Origin: Streptomyces olivaceoviridis
GTDB taxonomy: Bacteria; Actinomycetota; Actinomycetes; Streptomycetales; Streptomycetaceae
Direction of reading: 5' to 3'
NCBI RefSeq assembly: GCF_014650115.1
Contig: NZ_BMUI01000002.1
Span: 558,001 to 622,000 of the forward strand
DNA length: 64,000 nt
Below are positions 25,553 to 34,215 of the stretch, in pieces (position 1 is the first letter of the stretch; each line of letters opens with the position of its first letter). The notes under the pieces were generated by a model that was given only the letters and a program-made list of their open reading frames with translations, was not told the origin of the DNA and did no database searches. A program made the translations under genes and the position numbers.

Positions 25553-26389
25553 ATGAAGCTCCGCAAGGTCACCGCCGCGTCGGCCGTCCTCCTCGCCCTC
25601 TCCGTGACCGCCACCGCCTGCGGCGGCGACAAGAAGGACGACGCCGGTTCCTCCGGCGGTGGCAACAAGATCACCATCGGCATCAAGTTCGACCAGCCGG
25701 GCATCGGCCAGAAGACCCCGCAGGGCTACTCGGGCTTCGACGTCGACGTGGCCACCTATGTCGCCAAGAAGCTCGGCTACAACGCCGACCAGATCGAGTG
25801 GAAGGAGTCGAAGAGCGCCGACCGCGAGACCATGCTGAAGCGCGGTGACGTCGACTTCATCGCCGCCTCCTACTCGATCACCCCGGAGCGCCAGAAGCTG
25901 GTCGACTTCGCCGGGCCGTACCTGCTGGCCCACCAGGACGTGCTGGTCCGCGCGGACGACAGCAGCATCAAGTCGCCGGCCGACCTGAACAACAAGAAGC
26001 TGTGTTCGGTCACCGGCTCCACCTCCGCGCAGAACGTCAAGGAGAAGCTCGCTCCCAAGGCGCAGCTCCAGCAGTACCCGACGTACTCCGCGTGCCTGAC
26101 CGGTCTCCAGAACAAGGTGATCGACGCCCTGACCACGGACGACTCGATCCTCGCCGGCTACGCCTCCCAGTCCCAGTTCAAGGGCAAGTTCAAGCTCGGT
26201 GGCCTGAAGATGACCAACGAGAACTACGGCATCGGCGTCAAGAAGGGCAGCGACCTCAAGGGCAAGATCAACAAGGCGCTGGAGGCCATGGTCTCCGACG
26301 GGTCCTGGGACGCGGCCGTGAAGAAGAACTTCGGCCCGGCCGGCTACAAGAACGAGCCCGCGCCGAAGATCGGCGACATCAAGAGCTGA
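25553..26389 (+). CDS. gluB: Glutamate-binding lipoprotein GluB
   Basis: 278 residues. Signal peptide with lipobox-like VTATAC, Cys near residue 22, then GGDKKDD. The body is a type 3 solute-binding fold: GYSGFDVDVATYVAKKLGY, DFIAASYSITPERQKLVDFAGPYL, and two cysteines further on (KKLCSVTG, YSACLTG) that may form a disulphide. Start: ATG 25553 has AAGGA 8 nt upstream; the in-frame ATG at 25544 overlaps that RBS. Confidence 0.95.
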   Translation: MKLRKVTAASAVLLALSVTATACGGDKKDDAGSSGGGNKITIGIKFDQPGIGQKTPQGYSGFDVDVATYVAKKLGYNADQIEWKESKSADRETMLKRGDVDFIAASYSITPERQKLVDFAGPYLLAHQDVLVRADDSSIKSPADLNNKKLCSVTGSTSAQNVKEKLAPKAQLQQYPTYSACLTGLQNKVIDALTTDDSILAGYASQSQFKGKFKLGGLKMTNENYGIGVKKGSDLKGKINKALEAMVSDGSWDAAVKKNFGPAGYKNEPAPKIGDIKS

Positions 26390-26401
26390 GGCAACGCCCG
26401 G

Positions 26402-26433
26402 CGGACGCGCCGTCCTTGAGGGCGGCGCGTCCG
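26402..26433 (+). promoter_or_regulatory. Stem-loop between gluB and gluC
   Basis: CGGACGCGCCG (26402-26412) pairs perfectly with CGGCGCGTCCG (26423-26433) around a 10-nt loop. Hairpins at this place in binding-protein operons commonly protect the upstream message or partly terminate, keeping the binding protein more abundant than the permeases. Confidence 0.7.
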
Positions 26434-26464
26434 GGCATCCCTACACGCGAAAGCGCGGGAGATC

Positions 26465-27130
26465 GTGTTCGACTTTCTTGACGGTTACGACGTACTGGGC
26501 GCCTTCTGGACGACAGTGCAGCTGACGCTGCTGTCCGCCGTGGGCTCCCTGGTCTGGGGCACTCTGCTGGCAGCCATGCGGGTGGGTCCCGTACCGCTGA
26601 TGCGCGGTTTCGGCACCGCCTACGTGAACATCGTGCGGAACATCCCGCTCACGGTGATCATCCTGTTCTCCTCGCTCGGCCTCTACCAGACGCTGAACAT
26701 CACCCTCGCCGCGAAGGACACCGACGCGATCAACTTCCGGCTCGCCGTGCTGGGCCTGATCGTCTACACGTCGGCCTTCGTGTGCGAGGCGATCCGGTCC
26801 GGCATCAACACGGTGCCGGTGGGCCAGGCTGAGGCCGCGCGGGCCATCGGCCTGAGCTTCTCCCAGGTGCTGTTCCTGGTGGTGCTGCCGCAGGCCTTCC
26901 GGGCGGCCGTCGGCCCGCTGACCAACGTCCTGATCGCCTTGACGAAGAACACGACCGTGGCCGCCGCCATCGGCGTCGCCGAGGCGGCCCTGCTCATGAA
27001 GGACATGGTCGAGAAGGAGGCCCAGCTGCTGCTGATCTCCGCGATCATCGCCTTCGGATTCTGCTGCCTGACCCTGCCGACCGGTCTGATCCTCGGCTGG
27101 GTGGGCAAGAAGGTGGCGGTGAAGCGATGA
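26465..27130 (+). CDS. gluC: Glutamate ABC importer permease GluC
   Basis: 221 residues of the HisM/amino acid permease family. The N-terminal GAFWTTVQLTLLSAVGSLVWGTLLAAMR and the EAA-type loop GQAEAARAIGLSFSQVLFLVVLPQAFR are diagnostic; about five TM segments. Begins at GTG 26465 (GGGAG just upstream). Its TGA overlaps the ATG of gluD by 4 nt. Confidence 0.94.
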   Translation: MFDFLDGYDVLGAFWTTVQLTLLSAVGSLVWGTLLAAMRVGPVPLMRGFGTAYVNIVRNIPLTVIILFSSLGLYQTLNITLAAKDTDAINFRLAVLGLIVYTSAFVCEAIRSGINTVPVGQAEAARAIGLSFSQVLFLVVLPQAFRAAVGPLTNVLIALTKNTTVAAAIGVAEAALLMKDMVEKEAQLLLISAIIAFGFCCLTLPTGLILGWVGKKVAVKR

Positions 27131-28020
27131 CCTCGGTCCTCTACGACGCCCAGGGACCGCGCGCCAAACGGCGCAACATCCTCTACACGGCGTTCTTCGT
27201 CGTCGCGCTCGCGGCCGTCCTCTGGTGGGTGTACGCGTCCCTGGACGAGAAGCACCAGCTGGACTGGGCATTGTGGAAGCCGTTCTTCAACGGCTCCGAG
27301 GCGTACACGACGTACATCTGGCCCGGCCTGGAGAACACCCTGAAGGCGGCGGCCCTGTCGATGGTCATCGCGCTGCCGCTGGGTGCCGTCCTCGGCATAG
27401 CCCGGCTCTCGGACCACATGTGGGTGCGTGTCCCGGCCACGGTCGTGGTCGAGTTCTTCCGGGCGATCCCCGTCCTGGTCCTGATGATCTTCGGCAACGA
27501 GCTGTACAGCCAGTACACCGACGTCAGTTCCGACGACCGTCCGCTGTACGCCGTCGTGACCGGCCTGGTGCTGTACAACGCGTCGGTGCTCGCCGAGATC
27601 GTCCGCGCGGGCATCCTCGCCCTGCCGAAGGGCCAGTCCGAGGCGGCCATGGCGATCGGTATGCGCAAGAACCAGGTGATGCGGGTCATCCTGCTGCCGC
27701 AGGCGGTCACCACCATGCTCCCGGCGATCGTCAGCCAGCTCGTGGTCATCGTGAAGGACACCGCGCTCGGCGGCGCCGTCCTCACCTTCCCCGAACTGCT
27801 CGCCTCGGCGAACACCATGAGCGGCTACTACGGCGCCAACACCATCGCCTCCTTCACGGTGGTGGCCGTGATCTTCGTGGTCATCAACTTCTCGCTGACC
27901 TCGTTCGCGAGCTGGCTGGAGGGCCGGCTGCGGCGCGGCAAGAAGTCGACCGGGGCCGTGCTCGGCGTCGACGAGACCGTGAACATCCCCGGCCACGCCG
28001 GTACCGGGACCGCGGCCTGA
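27127..28020 (+). CDS. gluD: Glutamate ABC importer permease GluD
   Basis: 297 residues; second permease of the heterodimer. An N-terminal TM (ILYTAFFVVALAAVLWWVY) precedes the standard domain with YTTYIWPGLENTLKAAALSMV and the coupling loop KGQSEAAMAIGMRKNQVMRVILLPQAV. The C-terminal tail is charged. Last gene of the operon, followed 26 nt later by a strong terminator. Confidence 0.94.
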   Translation: MTSVLYDAQGPRAKRRNILYTAFFVVALAAVLWWVYASLDEKHQLDWALWKPFFNGSEAYTTYIWPGLENTLKAAALSMVIALPLGAVLGIARLSDHMWVRVPATVVVEFFRAIPVLVLMIFGNELYSQYTDVSSDDRPLYAVVTGLVLYNASVLAEIVRAGILALPKGQSEAAMAIGMRKNQVMRVILLPQAVTTMLPAIVSQLVVIVKDTALGGAVLTFPELLASANTMSGYYGANTIASFTVVAVIFVVINFSLTSFASWLEGRLRRGKKSTGAVLGVDETVNIPGHAGTGTAA

Positions 28021-28046
28021 CCCCGGATCAGACCCGAATGCGTCAC

Positions 28047-28080
28047 CCGGGGGCAGTGGCACGATCGCCACTGCCCCCGG
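28047..28080 (+). terminator. Terminator of gluABCD
   Basis: CCGGGGGCAGTGGC (28047-28060) and GCCACTGCCCCCGG (28067-28080) form a perfect 14-bp stem with a 6-nt loop, 26 nt after the gluD stop. Confidence 0.92.
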
Positions 28081-28197
28081 TCGCTTGACGCAAACTCTGC
28101 CAATGGGTTGCATACGTTGTGTGATCGTGCACCCCGCTTCACCTTCCTGTTCACTTGTCTCCGTCAAGGCATCGCCGCGAGCAGGGGGCGCCACACC

Positions 28198-29850
28198 GTG
28201 GACCCGGTGATCATCGTCGGAGCGGGGCCCGTCGGGCTCACGCTCGCCCTGGCGCTGGCGCGTCAGCAGGTGCCGTCCATCGTGCTGGACGAGGGCGTCG
28301 GCAAGGAGGAACCCCGTCCGGCGCGCACCGTCGTCCTGCGCGCGGACACGGCCGCCCTGCTGGAGCGGCTGACCGGGGCCGCGCTCGCGGAACACGGCGT
28401 GCGCTGGGCCGGCTGGCGGTCGGTCAGACGCAAGCAGGTGATGAGCGAGATCACCTTCGCCGAGACCGGAACCGCGCCGCTGCACATCGCCCAGCATGTG
28501 CTCACGGACCTCCTGCGCGGGGCCATCGCCATGGAGCCCCTGGTGGAGACGGCGGTGGAGAGCCGTCTGGACGCCATCGAGCAGGAGCGTTCCGGCATCA
28601 CCGCGCGCACCCGTGGACCCAAGGGAACCTGGTGGCGCGGCAGTTACCTGGTCGGCTGCGACGGTGCCCGCTCGACCGTGCGCAAGCTCCAGGACATCCG
28701 CTTCCCGGGCCGTACGGCGGTGGAGCGGCACGCGGTCGCCGCGCTGCGCACGGAACTTCCGTGGGAGGGTCACGCGTTGCTCCATCGGATGCCGCCGTGG
28801 CGGTCGTCCGGGCCCTCGGCCGGGGAGGTGACCGCCCGCCCCCTCCCGGACGGCGTGTGGCGCCTGGACTGGCTGCTGCCACCGGGCAAGGACCTGGTCA
28901 CACCCGAGCTCCTGCTGGCCCGGATCCATGAGACCCTCACGGGCTGGACGGACAACGCCACACCGGTGTACGAGCTGCTCGACACCGGCGTCCACACGGT
29001 GCACCACCGCCTCGCCCGCCGGTGGCGCGCGGGCCGGGTCTTCCTCGCCGGGGACGCGGCCCACCTGCTCGGCGCGCTCGGCACCCAGGGGCTCGACGAG
29101 GGCCTCAGGGACGCCGACAACCTCGCCTGGAAGCTGGCCGCGGCCTGGCACCACGGTCCGCACGAGGCCCTGCTGGACAGCTACCAGACCGAGCGGCGCG
29201 CGCGGGTCGCCGCCCGGCTGCGCGCCGCCGACCAGGCCCTGCCGGTGCTGCGCGGCGGGGGCGGGCTGCGCCACATCGTCCCGGGCGCGGCCCGCAACCA
29301 GGACGCGCTGCTCACCGACGGCCACCTCGGCCGCGGTCCGCTCGGCGCGCCCGGCACGTACGCCGACTCGCCGCTCGCACCCCGGCGGCTGGAAGGGGAG
29401 ATCCCGGTCGACACCCCGCCCGGCGCACCGGTCACCGACGTCCGGGTCACGGCGGAGGACGGGTCCTTCGTCCAGCTGCGCGACCGGCTCGGCCGTGGCG
29501 CGCTGCTCGTCGTGCTCATCGCGCCCGGTACGGGTGTCTGGGACCGCAAGCACTGGATGTCCGCCGGGGTGATGCCCCGGCTCGCGGCGGCCGTGGCCGC
29601 GCTGCCGAACCCCGCCGAGCTCCTGGTGGCCGAGAGCTACCCGGGAGCGCCGGCGCACAGCGTGCTGCTCGTCCGCCCCGACGGCCATCTGGTCACCGCG
29701 CTGAGCGGGGTCCGCCCGGCCGACCTGTACGCGGCGGCCGAGGCCACGGTGGGGGGCGCGGCGCAGACGGGGGAGGCGGAGCAGGAGGAGGGGGAGAGGG
29801 ACGGGCAGAAGGAGAAGAAGGCGGCGGAGGCCGGCTCGGGCGCACACTGA
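28198..29850 (+). CDS. FAD-dependent aromatic monooxygenase (PheA/TfdB type)
   Basis: 550 residues from the GTG at 28198 (GGGGG 12 nt upstream). FAD motifs in order: VIIVGAGPVGLTLALALAR (dinucleotide loop), VGCDGARSTVRK (DG motif) and RVFLAGDAAHLLGALGTQGLDEGL (GD motif). A thioredoxin-like C-terminal domain follows. The last 35 residues are a highly charged E/K/A tail. Such enzymes hydroxylate phenolic or polyketide rings. No degradation or biosynthetic cluster is adjacent, so the substrate is unknown. TTGACG (28085-28090) with TGCATA 18 nt further is a possible promoter after the gluD terminator. Confidence 0.87.
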   Translation: MDPVIIVGAGPVGLTLALALARQQVPSIVLDEGVGKEEPRPARTVVLRADTAALLERLTGAALAEHGVRWAGWRSVRRKQVMSEITFAETGTAPLHIAQHVLTDLLRGAIAMEPLVETAVESRLDAIEQERSGITARTRGPKGTWWRGSYLVGCDGARSTVRKLQDIRFPGRTAVERHAVAALRTELPWEGHALLHRMPPWRSSGPSAGEVTARPLPDGVWRLDWLLPPGKDLVTPELLLARIHETLTGWTDNATPVYELLDTGVHTVHHRLARRWRAGRVFLAGDAAHLLGALGTQGLDEGLRDADNLAWKLAAAWHHGPHEALLDSYQTERRARVAARLRAADQALPVLRGGGGLRHIVPGAARNQDALLTDGHLGRGPLGAPGTYADSPLAPRRLEGEIPVDTPPGAPVTDVRVTAEDGSFVQLRDRLGRGALLVVLIAPGTGVWDRKHWMSAGVMPRLAAAVAALPNPAELLVAESYPGAPAHSVLLVRPDGHLVTALSGVRPADLYAAAEATVGGAAQTGEAEQEEGERDGQKEKKAAEAGSGAH

Positions 29851-29905
29851 CGGCACCCGCTCGTGCACCGACGACGGACCCCGGCGACGGCTCCCACCGC
29901 GCGCC

Positions 29906-30079
29906 GACCGTGCTCCGTGGGGGGGTCCCGTACGCGCCCGACCGTGCTCCGTGGGGGGGTCCCGTACGCGCCCGACCGTGCTCCGTAGGGGGGGTCCCGT
30001 ACGCGCCCGACCGTGCTCCGTAGGGGGGGTCCCGTACGCGCCCGACCGTGCTCCGTGGGGGGCTCCCGTACGCGCCGAC
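29906..30079. repeat. Five-copy 33-35 bp G-tract minisatellite in a 463-bp gap
   Basis: Units begin at 29906, 29940, 29974, 30009 and 30044 (lengths 34, 34, 35, 35, about 33). Each starts GACCGTGCTCCGT, runs into a tract of six to seven G, then TCCCGTACGCGCC. Copies 3 and 4 share TAGGGGGGG where copies 1, 2 and 5 have TGGGGGG or TGGGGGGG, so variants spread by duplication. The space from 29851 to 30313 has no convincing gene. Apart from the array and an AGGA RBS at its end, nothing is recognised. Confidence 0.95.
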
Positions 30080-30313
30080 CACACCTCCTCGCACCCCCGT
30101 CCACCAGCTGACACCCGGTTGACCACAGTGCGGCGGCAATGCTGTACTCCGGATCGTGACCGACACCTGTGTGCGCCTGTGGCGGAGGGTCCATATGGAC
30201 CTCGTCCGCTATGCGGGCTGCGTGTGTCGCCCGTCCTGCTGAATTCGCACCCTCTCCCCCTTTCCGGGCGCCGTCGCGCGCCCGTTCCGCGAACGCTCCT
30301 CAGGACGGTGTAC

Positions 30314-30865
30314 GTGTCTGTCCCCTCCCCCTCCCCTTCCCTGCCCGCGTCCGTCTCCCCCGCCTCCGGCCCGGCGCCCACCCAGGCGGACCTCCTGGAC
30401 TTCGTCCGGCGTACGGCGGCCGACGCCGAGCTGATCGCCTCCCTACCGCTCGATCCGGAGGGCCGCACCTGGGTACGGCTGGAAGGCCCCGGCGGCAGCG
30501 AGGCCTGGCTGATCGGCTGGCCGCCCGGTACCGGCACCGGCTGGCACGACCACGCCGACTCGGTCGGTGCCTTCCTCACCGCTTCGGGCGAGCTCACCGA
30601 GAACTCCCTCGCCGCCCGGCTGCCCACCGACGGCTGGAAGACCCTGGAGCTCACCGAGGGGGTGGACCAGGTACGGCGGCTGCCCGCCGGACAGGGCCGC
30701 GCCTTCGGCCGCCACCATGTGCACGAGGTGCTCAACGAGTCCCGAGAGCGACATGCGATCTCCGTCCACGCCTACTACCCGCCGCTGCCCCGGATCCGCC
30801 GCTACAGTCGCACGGACCAGGTGCTGCGCCTGGAGCAGGTCGAACGCCCGGAGGACTGGCAGTGA
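30314..30865 (+). CDS. Cysteine dioxygenase family protein
   Basis: 183 residues, cupin fold. Fe(II) ligands: His78 and His80 in WHDHADS, and a third among His134, His135 and His137 (GRHHVHEVLN). Oxidises cysteine to cysteine sulfinate. Start GTG 30314 has AGGA 8 nt upstream; the GTG at 30308 is too close. Residues 1-22 are Ser/Pro-rich. Its TGA overlaps the GTG of the rhodanese gene by 4 nt, linking the two in sulfur metabolism. Confidence 0.88.
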   Translation: MSVPSPSPSLPASVSPASGPAPTQADLLDFVRRTAADAELIASLPLDPEGRTWVRLEGPGGSEAWLIGWPPGTGTGWHDHADSVGAFLTASGELTENSLAARLPTDGWKTLELTEGVDQVRRLPAGQGRAFGRHHVHEVLNESRERHAISVHAYYPPLPRIRRYSRTDQVLRLEQVERPEDWQ

Positions 30866-31302
30866 GCGGCACGATCGAGCAGCCGGGGACCACGGGTGTG
30901 ACGGCGGAACGGCCGCTGGGCATCGACGCGTTGCTGGAGCGCGTGCGATCCGGCTACCGGCGCGTCGAGGCGCGGGAGGCGCATGAGGCGGCGCGGTCCG
31001 GCGACGCGCTCCTGGTCGACATCCGGTACGCCGCCCTGCGCGACCGGGACGGGCTCATCCCGGGCGCCGTCGTGGTCGAGCGCAACGAACTGGAGTGGCG
31101 ACTCGACCCCCAGGGCAGCCACCGTCTCCCCGAGGCCACCGGCCACGACCTGCGGATCGTGGTGATCTGCAACGAGGGCTACGCCTCCAGCCTCGCCGCC
31201 GCCTCCCTCCACCAGCTGGGCCTGCACCGGGCGACGGACCTGGTGGGCGGCTTCCAGGCGTGGCGCGCGGAGGGCCTGCCGGTCCGCCCGGCGACGCCCT
31301 GA
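30862..31302 (+). CDS. Rhodanese-like sulfurtransferase
   Basis: 146 residues, single rhodanese domain. LLVDIRYAALRDRDGLIPGAVVVERNELEW and the active loop CNEGYASS with Cys103. Translation coupled to the cysteine dioxygenase gene (GTGA overlap), so a role in handling sulfane sulfur during cysteine breakdown is likely. The last codons are already part of a 19-bp repeat array that continues past the stop. Confidence 0.9.
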   Translation: MSGTIEQPGTTGVTAERPLGIDALLERVRSGYRRVEAREAHEAARSGDALLVDIRYAALRDRDGLIPGAVVVERNELEWRLDPQGSHRLPEATGHDLRIVVICNEGYASSLAAASLHQLGLHRATDLVGGFQAWRAEGLPVRPATP

Positions 31303-31459
31303 CCGGCACCGGCCGCCGTGATCGTTGCCGGACGCCCTGATCGTTGCCGGAACCTGACCAGCGCTGGACGCCCTGGCCGGCACTGGCCGTCCTGACCGGC
31401 ATCGGACGCCCTGACGGGCACCGGACCCTGGCCGGCGCTGGACGTCCTGGCCGGCGCCG
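31293..31459. repeat. Nine-unit 19-bp tandem repeat with 74-bp higher-order period
   Basis: Units start at 31293, 31312, 31331, 31350, 31367, 31386, 31405, 31424 and 31441, with lengths 19,19,19,17,19,19,19,17,19. Typical unit GACGCCCTGACCGGCACCG. The second unit of each quartet begins GCCG, and the fourth is short (GAACC or GACCC start). The array is therefore a 74-bp block present twice plus one unit. The first unit lies over the rhodanese stop codon. Confidence 0.9.
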
Positions 31460-31490
31460 ACCGGGAACCCGCACCCACGAGGGGCCGGTG

Positions 31491-34019
31491 CTACTCCTTC
31501 GCCGTGGCCACGGTCACCGCCCGTACCCGGAGCGCCGCGCGCCCCGGTACGGCAGTGGCGACGAGCGCGAGGAGGCCGGCGACCGCGACGACGCCGACGT
31601 AGAGCAGCGGGGTGACCGTCGGCGCGGCCCGGCCCGTCATGCCGACGCTGAACGCGGTGAGCACAGCGAGGGCGATACCGCTGCCGACCGACGTGGCGAG
31701 GAGCAGGACGGACAGCGCCTCGGTACGCAGCATGCGCAGCACCTGACGGCGGGTCGCACCGGCGAGGCGGAGCAGCGCGAACTCCCGGACACGCTCGGCG
31801 ACCGACATGGCGAGCGTGTTCACGACGGCGATGGCGGTGAAGGCCAGGACGAGCCCCATGGCCAGGTAGTTGACCTCGGCGTTCGCCTGCTGCCGATCGG
31901 CCTGGAGGGCGTCGGCGGCGGCCGGCGAAAGAATTCTCAATCCCGGGAACTCACGGAGAGTAGTCGCGAGTTGTGTCTGTGTACGGGTCGTACGGACGAG
32001 GACGGAGGAGGCGAGCGGGTTGTCCACGTGGGGGGCCACGAGGTCGTGGGCGAGGGTGAGGTCGCCGAAGCCGAGACCCCGGGCGTAGACGGCGGCGACG
32101 GTCAGCGTGGCGGGCGTGCCGTCGCCGAGCGTGAGTTTCAGGGTGCTTCCCGGCTTCAGGTGCTGCTGGTCGGCGGCCAGTTCGCTGACGGCGACGGTGC
32201 CGGGGCCGAGCCGGTCGAGGGAGCCGGCGGTCACCTTCGGGTCCCAGGTGCGGGTCAGACCCGCCGGGGTGACGCCCTGTGCGGGGTACTTGTCGAGGCC
32301 GACGCGGACGGTCGTACGGACCACCTCGGTGACGGTGTCGTGCCGTGCGCGCAGTCGCTCGGCGGCCTCGCCGGGGACACCCGGCCCCTGGGCGGCGACG
32401 ACCCAGTCGGCCCGGACACCCTCGCGGACCTGGGCGCGGGCGGCGTCGCCGAGGGTGTCCTGGACGAACAGGACGGTGCAGGTCATGCCGACGAGCAGGG
32501 TGAGGGGGGTGACGACGGAGGCCATGCGGGCGGCGTTGCCGCGCAGGTTGGCGGTGGCGAGCCTGCCGCCGTGACCGGTGAGCCGCAGCGGGCCGGCGAG
32601 CAGCAGCGCGGCGGCCTTGACCAGGAGGGGACCGAGCAGGGCGACGGAGGCGGACAGGACGACGACGGCGAGGAAGGTCACGGGAGTCGAGGCGGGCTCG
32701 GTGCGCAGGGAGGTGAGGACGACGACGAGGACGACTCCGCCGGCGAGGAGCAGCAGCCCGGCGGCGATGCGGCCCCAGGCGGGGCGGGTGCGCTCGGTCC
32801 TGGCTTCGGCCAGGGCCTCGGCCGGGCGGATCCGGGCGATCCTGCGGGAGGCGATCCGGGCCGCCGCCCAGGCCCCGAGGAGAGTGGCGGCGAGAGCGGC
32901 GAGCGGCGGGAAGACACTGACGGTGTGGTCGAGTGTGTCGGGTACGGCGCCCAGGGCGACGAACCTGGTGTGCAACCAGCCGCCGAGCGGCAGCCCGAGC
33001 AGGGCACCGGCCGTGCCCGCCGCCGCGCCGACGATCAGCGCCTCCCGGCCGAGCAGCTTGCGGATCTGCCCGGACGTGGCGGCGATGGCCCGCAGCAGGG
33101 CGAGTTCGCGGTGGCGCTGCTGGACGGTGAGCGCGAAGGTGCCGACGACCACGAGCACCGCCACCAGCAGCGAGGTGCCACCCATGGCCCCGCCCATGCT
33201 GACCAGCCGGGTACGGGCCGCAGCCGCGTCCAGGAACTCCACCGGCCCACGGGCGTCCCCGGTGCTGACCTGGGCCGTGGTGCCGTGCAGCGCCCGCGCC
33301 ACGGCCCGGCGCACCCGCTCGGGGTCCGCCCCCTTGACCGGCAGTACACCGAACGCGGTGACCTGCCCGGGGTGCGCGGCCAGTCTGCGGGCCTCGCCTG
33401 CGGAGAAGAACAGGGCCGTCTGGTGGCGTACGGCGGCGGCCGGGGTGGCGATACCGGTGATCCGGTAGGTGCGCGGGGCCTGGGTGGACTGCACGGTGAG
33501 CCGGTCGCCGGGCCGCAGCCGGGCCCTCGCGGCGAGGTCGCCGTCGACGACGACGTCACCGGCGGCCCGGGGGGCGCGGCCCGCTGTCAACCGGTACGGG
33601 GTCAGCGCGGCGGAGTCCCAGGCATGGCCGTAGGCGGTACGGCCGCCGGTGCCGGCCGGCGTCAACGGCTGGGCGAGGAAAGTGTGTTCGGGGACGACCC
33701 GGGCCACGCCGGGGGTGTGGGCGAGGGTGCCGCGCAGGTTCTCGGGCAGCCAGGCGCGCTCGGCGATGGGCTTCGCCTTGTGCTTGACCTTGGTCTTGCC
33801 CTTCTTGTGCTTGACGGTGGTCCGATGCACGTACTGGTCGGCGGAGACCACGACGGGAGCGGCGGCGTAGCGCTCGGTACGGATGGTGCCGCGCAGGCCG
33901 GTGTCCAGGAGGGTGCCGCAGGCGGTGATCAGAGCGGCCGCGCACATCAGGGCGAGGAAGGCGCCGAGAAACCCCGCCTTGCGGGCACGGACCGATTGCA
34001 GGGCGTAACGCAGCATCAT
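31491..34019 (-). CDS. FtsX-like ABC permease
   Basis: 842 residues from the tandem ATGs at 34019/34016. The layout is that of MacB/FtsX-type permeases: N-terminal TM (FLGAFLALMCAAALITAC), large extracytoplasmic domain, TM trio, a second module, and a C-terminal FtsX domain (NYLAMGLVLAFTAIAVVNTLAMSVAERVREFALLRLAGATRRQVLRM). A lysine-rich segment (KHKKGKTKVKHKAK) sits in the first outer domain. These permeases need an ABC ATPase partner, but no ATPase gene is adjacent on either side. Likely role: lipoprotein, peptide or antibiotic efflux/sensing. Confidence 0.87.
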   Translation of the reverse strand: MMLRYALQSVRARKAGFLGAFLALMCAAALITACGTLLDTGLRGTIRTERYAAAPVVVSADQYVHRTTVKHKKGKTKVKHKAKPIAERAWLPENLRGTLAHTPGVARVVPEHTFLAQPLTPAGTGGRTAYGHAWDSAALTPYRLTAGRAPRAAGDVVVDGDLAARARLRPGDRLTVQSTQAPRTYRITGIATPAAAVRHQTALFFSAGEARRLAAHPGQVTAFGVLPVKGADPERVRRAVARALHGTTAQVSTGDARGPVEFLDAAAARTRLVSMGGAMGGTSLLVAVLVVVGTFALTVQQRHRELALLRAIAATSGQIRKLLGREALIVGAAAGTAGALLGLPLGGWLHTRFVALGAVPDTLDHTVSVFPPLAALAATLLGAWAAARIASRRIARIRPAEALAEARTERTRPAWGRIAAGLLLLAGGVVLVVVLTSLRTEPASTPVTFLAVVVLSASVALLGPLLVKAAALLLAGPLRLTGHGGRLATANLRGNAARMASVVTPLTLLVGMTCTVLFVQDTLGDAARAQVREGVRADWVVAAQGPGVPGEAAERLRARHDTVTEVVRTTVRVGLDKYPAQGVTPAGLTRTWDPKVTAGSLDRLGPGTVAVSELAADQQHLKPGSTLKLTLGDGTPATLTVAAVYARGLGFGDLTLAHDLVAPHVDNPLASSVLVRTTRTQTQLATTLREFPGLRILSPAAADALQADRQQANAEVNYLAMGLVLAFTAIAVVNTLAMSVAERVREFALLRLAGATRRQVLRMLRTEALSVLLLATSVGSGIALAVLTAFSVGMTGRAAPTVTPLLYVGVVAVAGLLALVATAVPGRAALRVRAVTVATAKE

Positions 34020-34215
34020 GGGGACGGGCTCTCTTCTGTTGTACGCATCGGGTGTGTCGTGCGCTGGGCGCGCGTACAGACTCGCCGGTGCGGGGGTGGG
34101 AGAGCACTGCGATGGACCGGCGTCTTGCGACGGGGGCCACCCCGACCGTCCACAGCGGGGGTTAGCCCCACCCCGGGGTGCCCCGTCACAAGCCCCCGAC
34201 CGGCCCGTCAGGCCG

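Noticed and set aside
29906..30079. CRISPR array
   Set aside because: The units are contiguous with no unique spacers, and no cas genes are present. It is a minisatellite.
26764..30735. A 1323-codon open frame on the minus strand
   Set aside because: It is antisense to gluC, gluD, the FAD monooxygenase and the cysteine dioxygenase, all of which have clear family motifs. Long open antisense frames are normal at this GC content.
31293..31459. CRISPR array or REP-type element
   Set aside because: Units of 17-19 bp without spacers and without conserved dyad symmetry.
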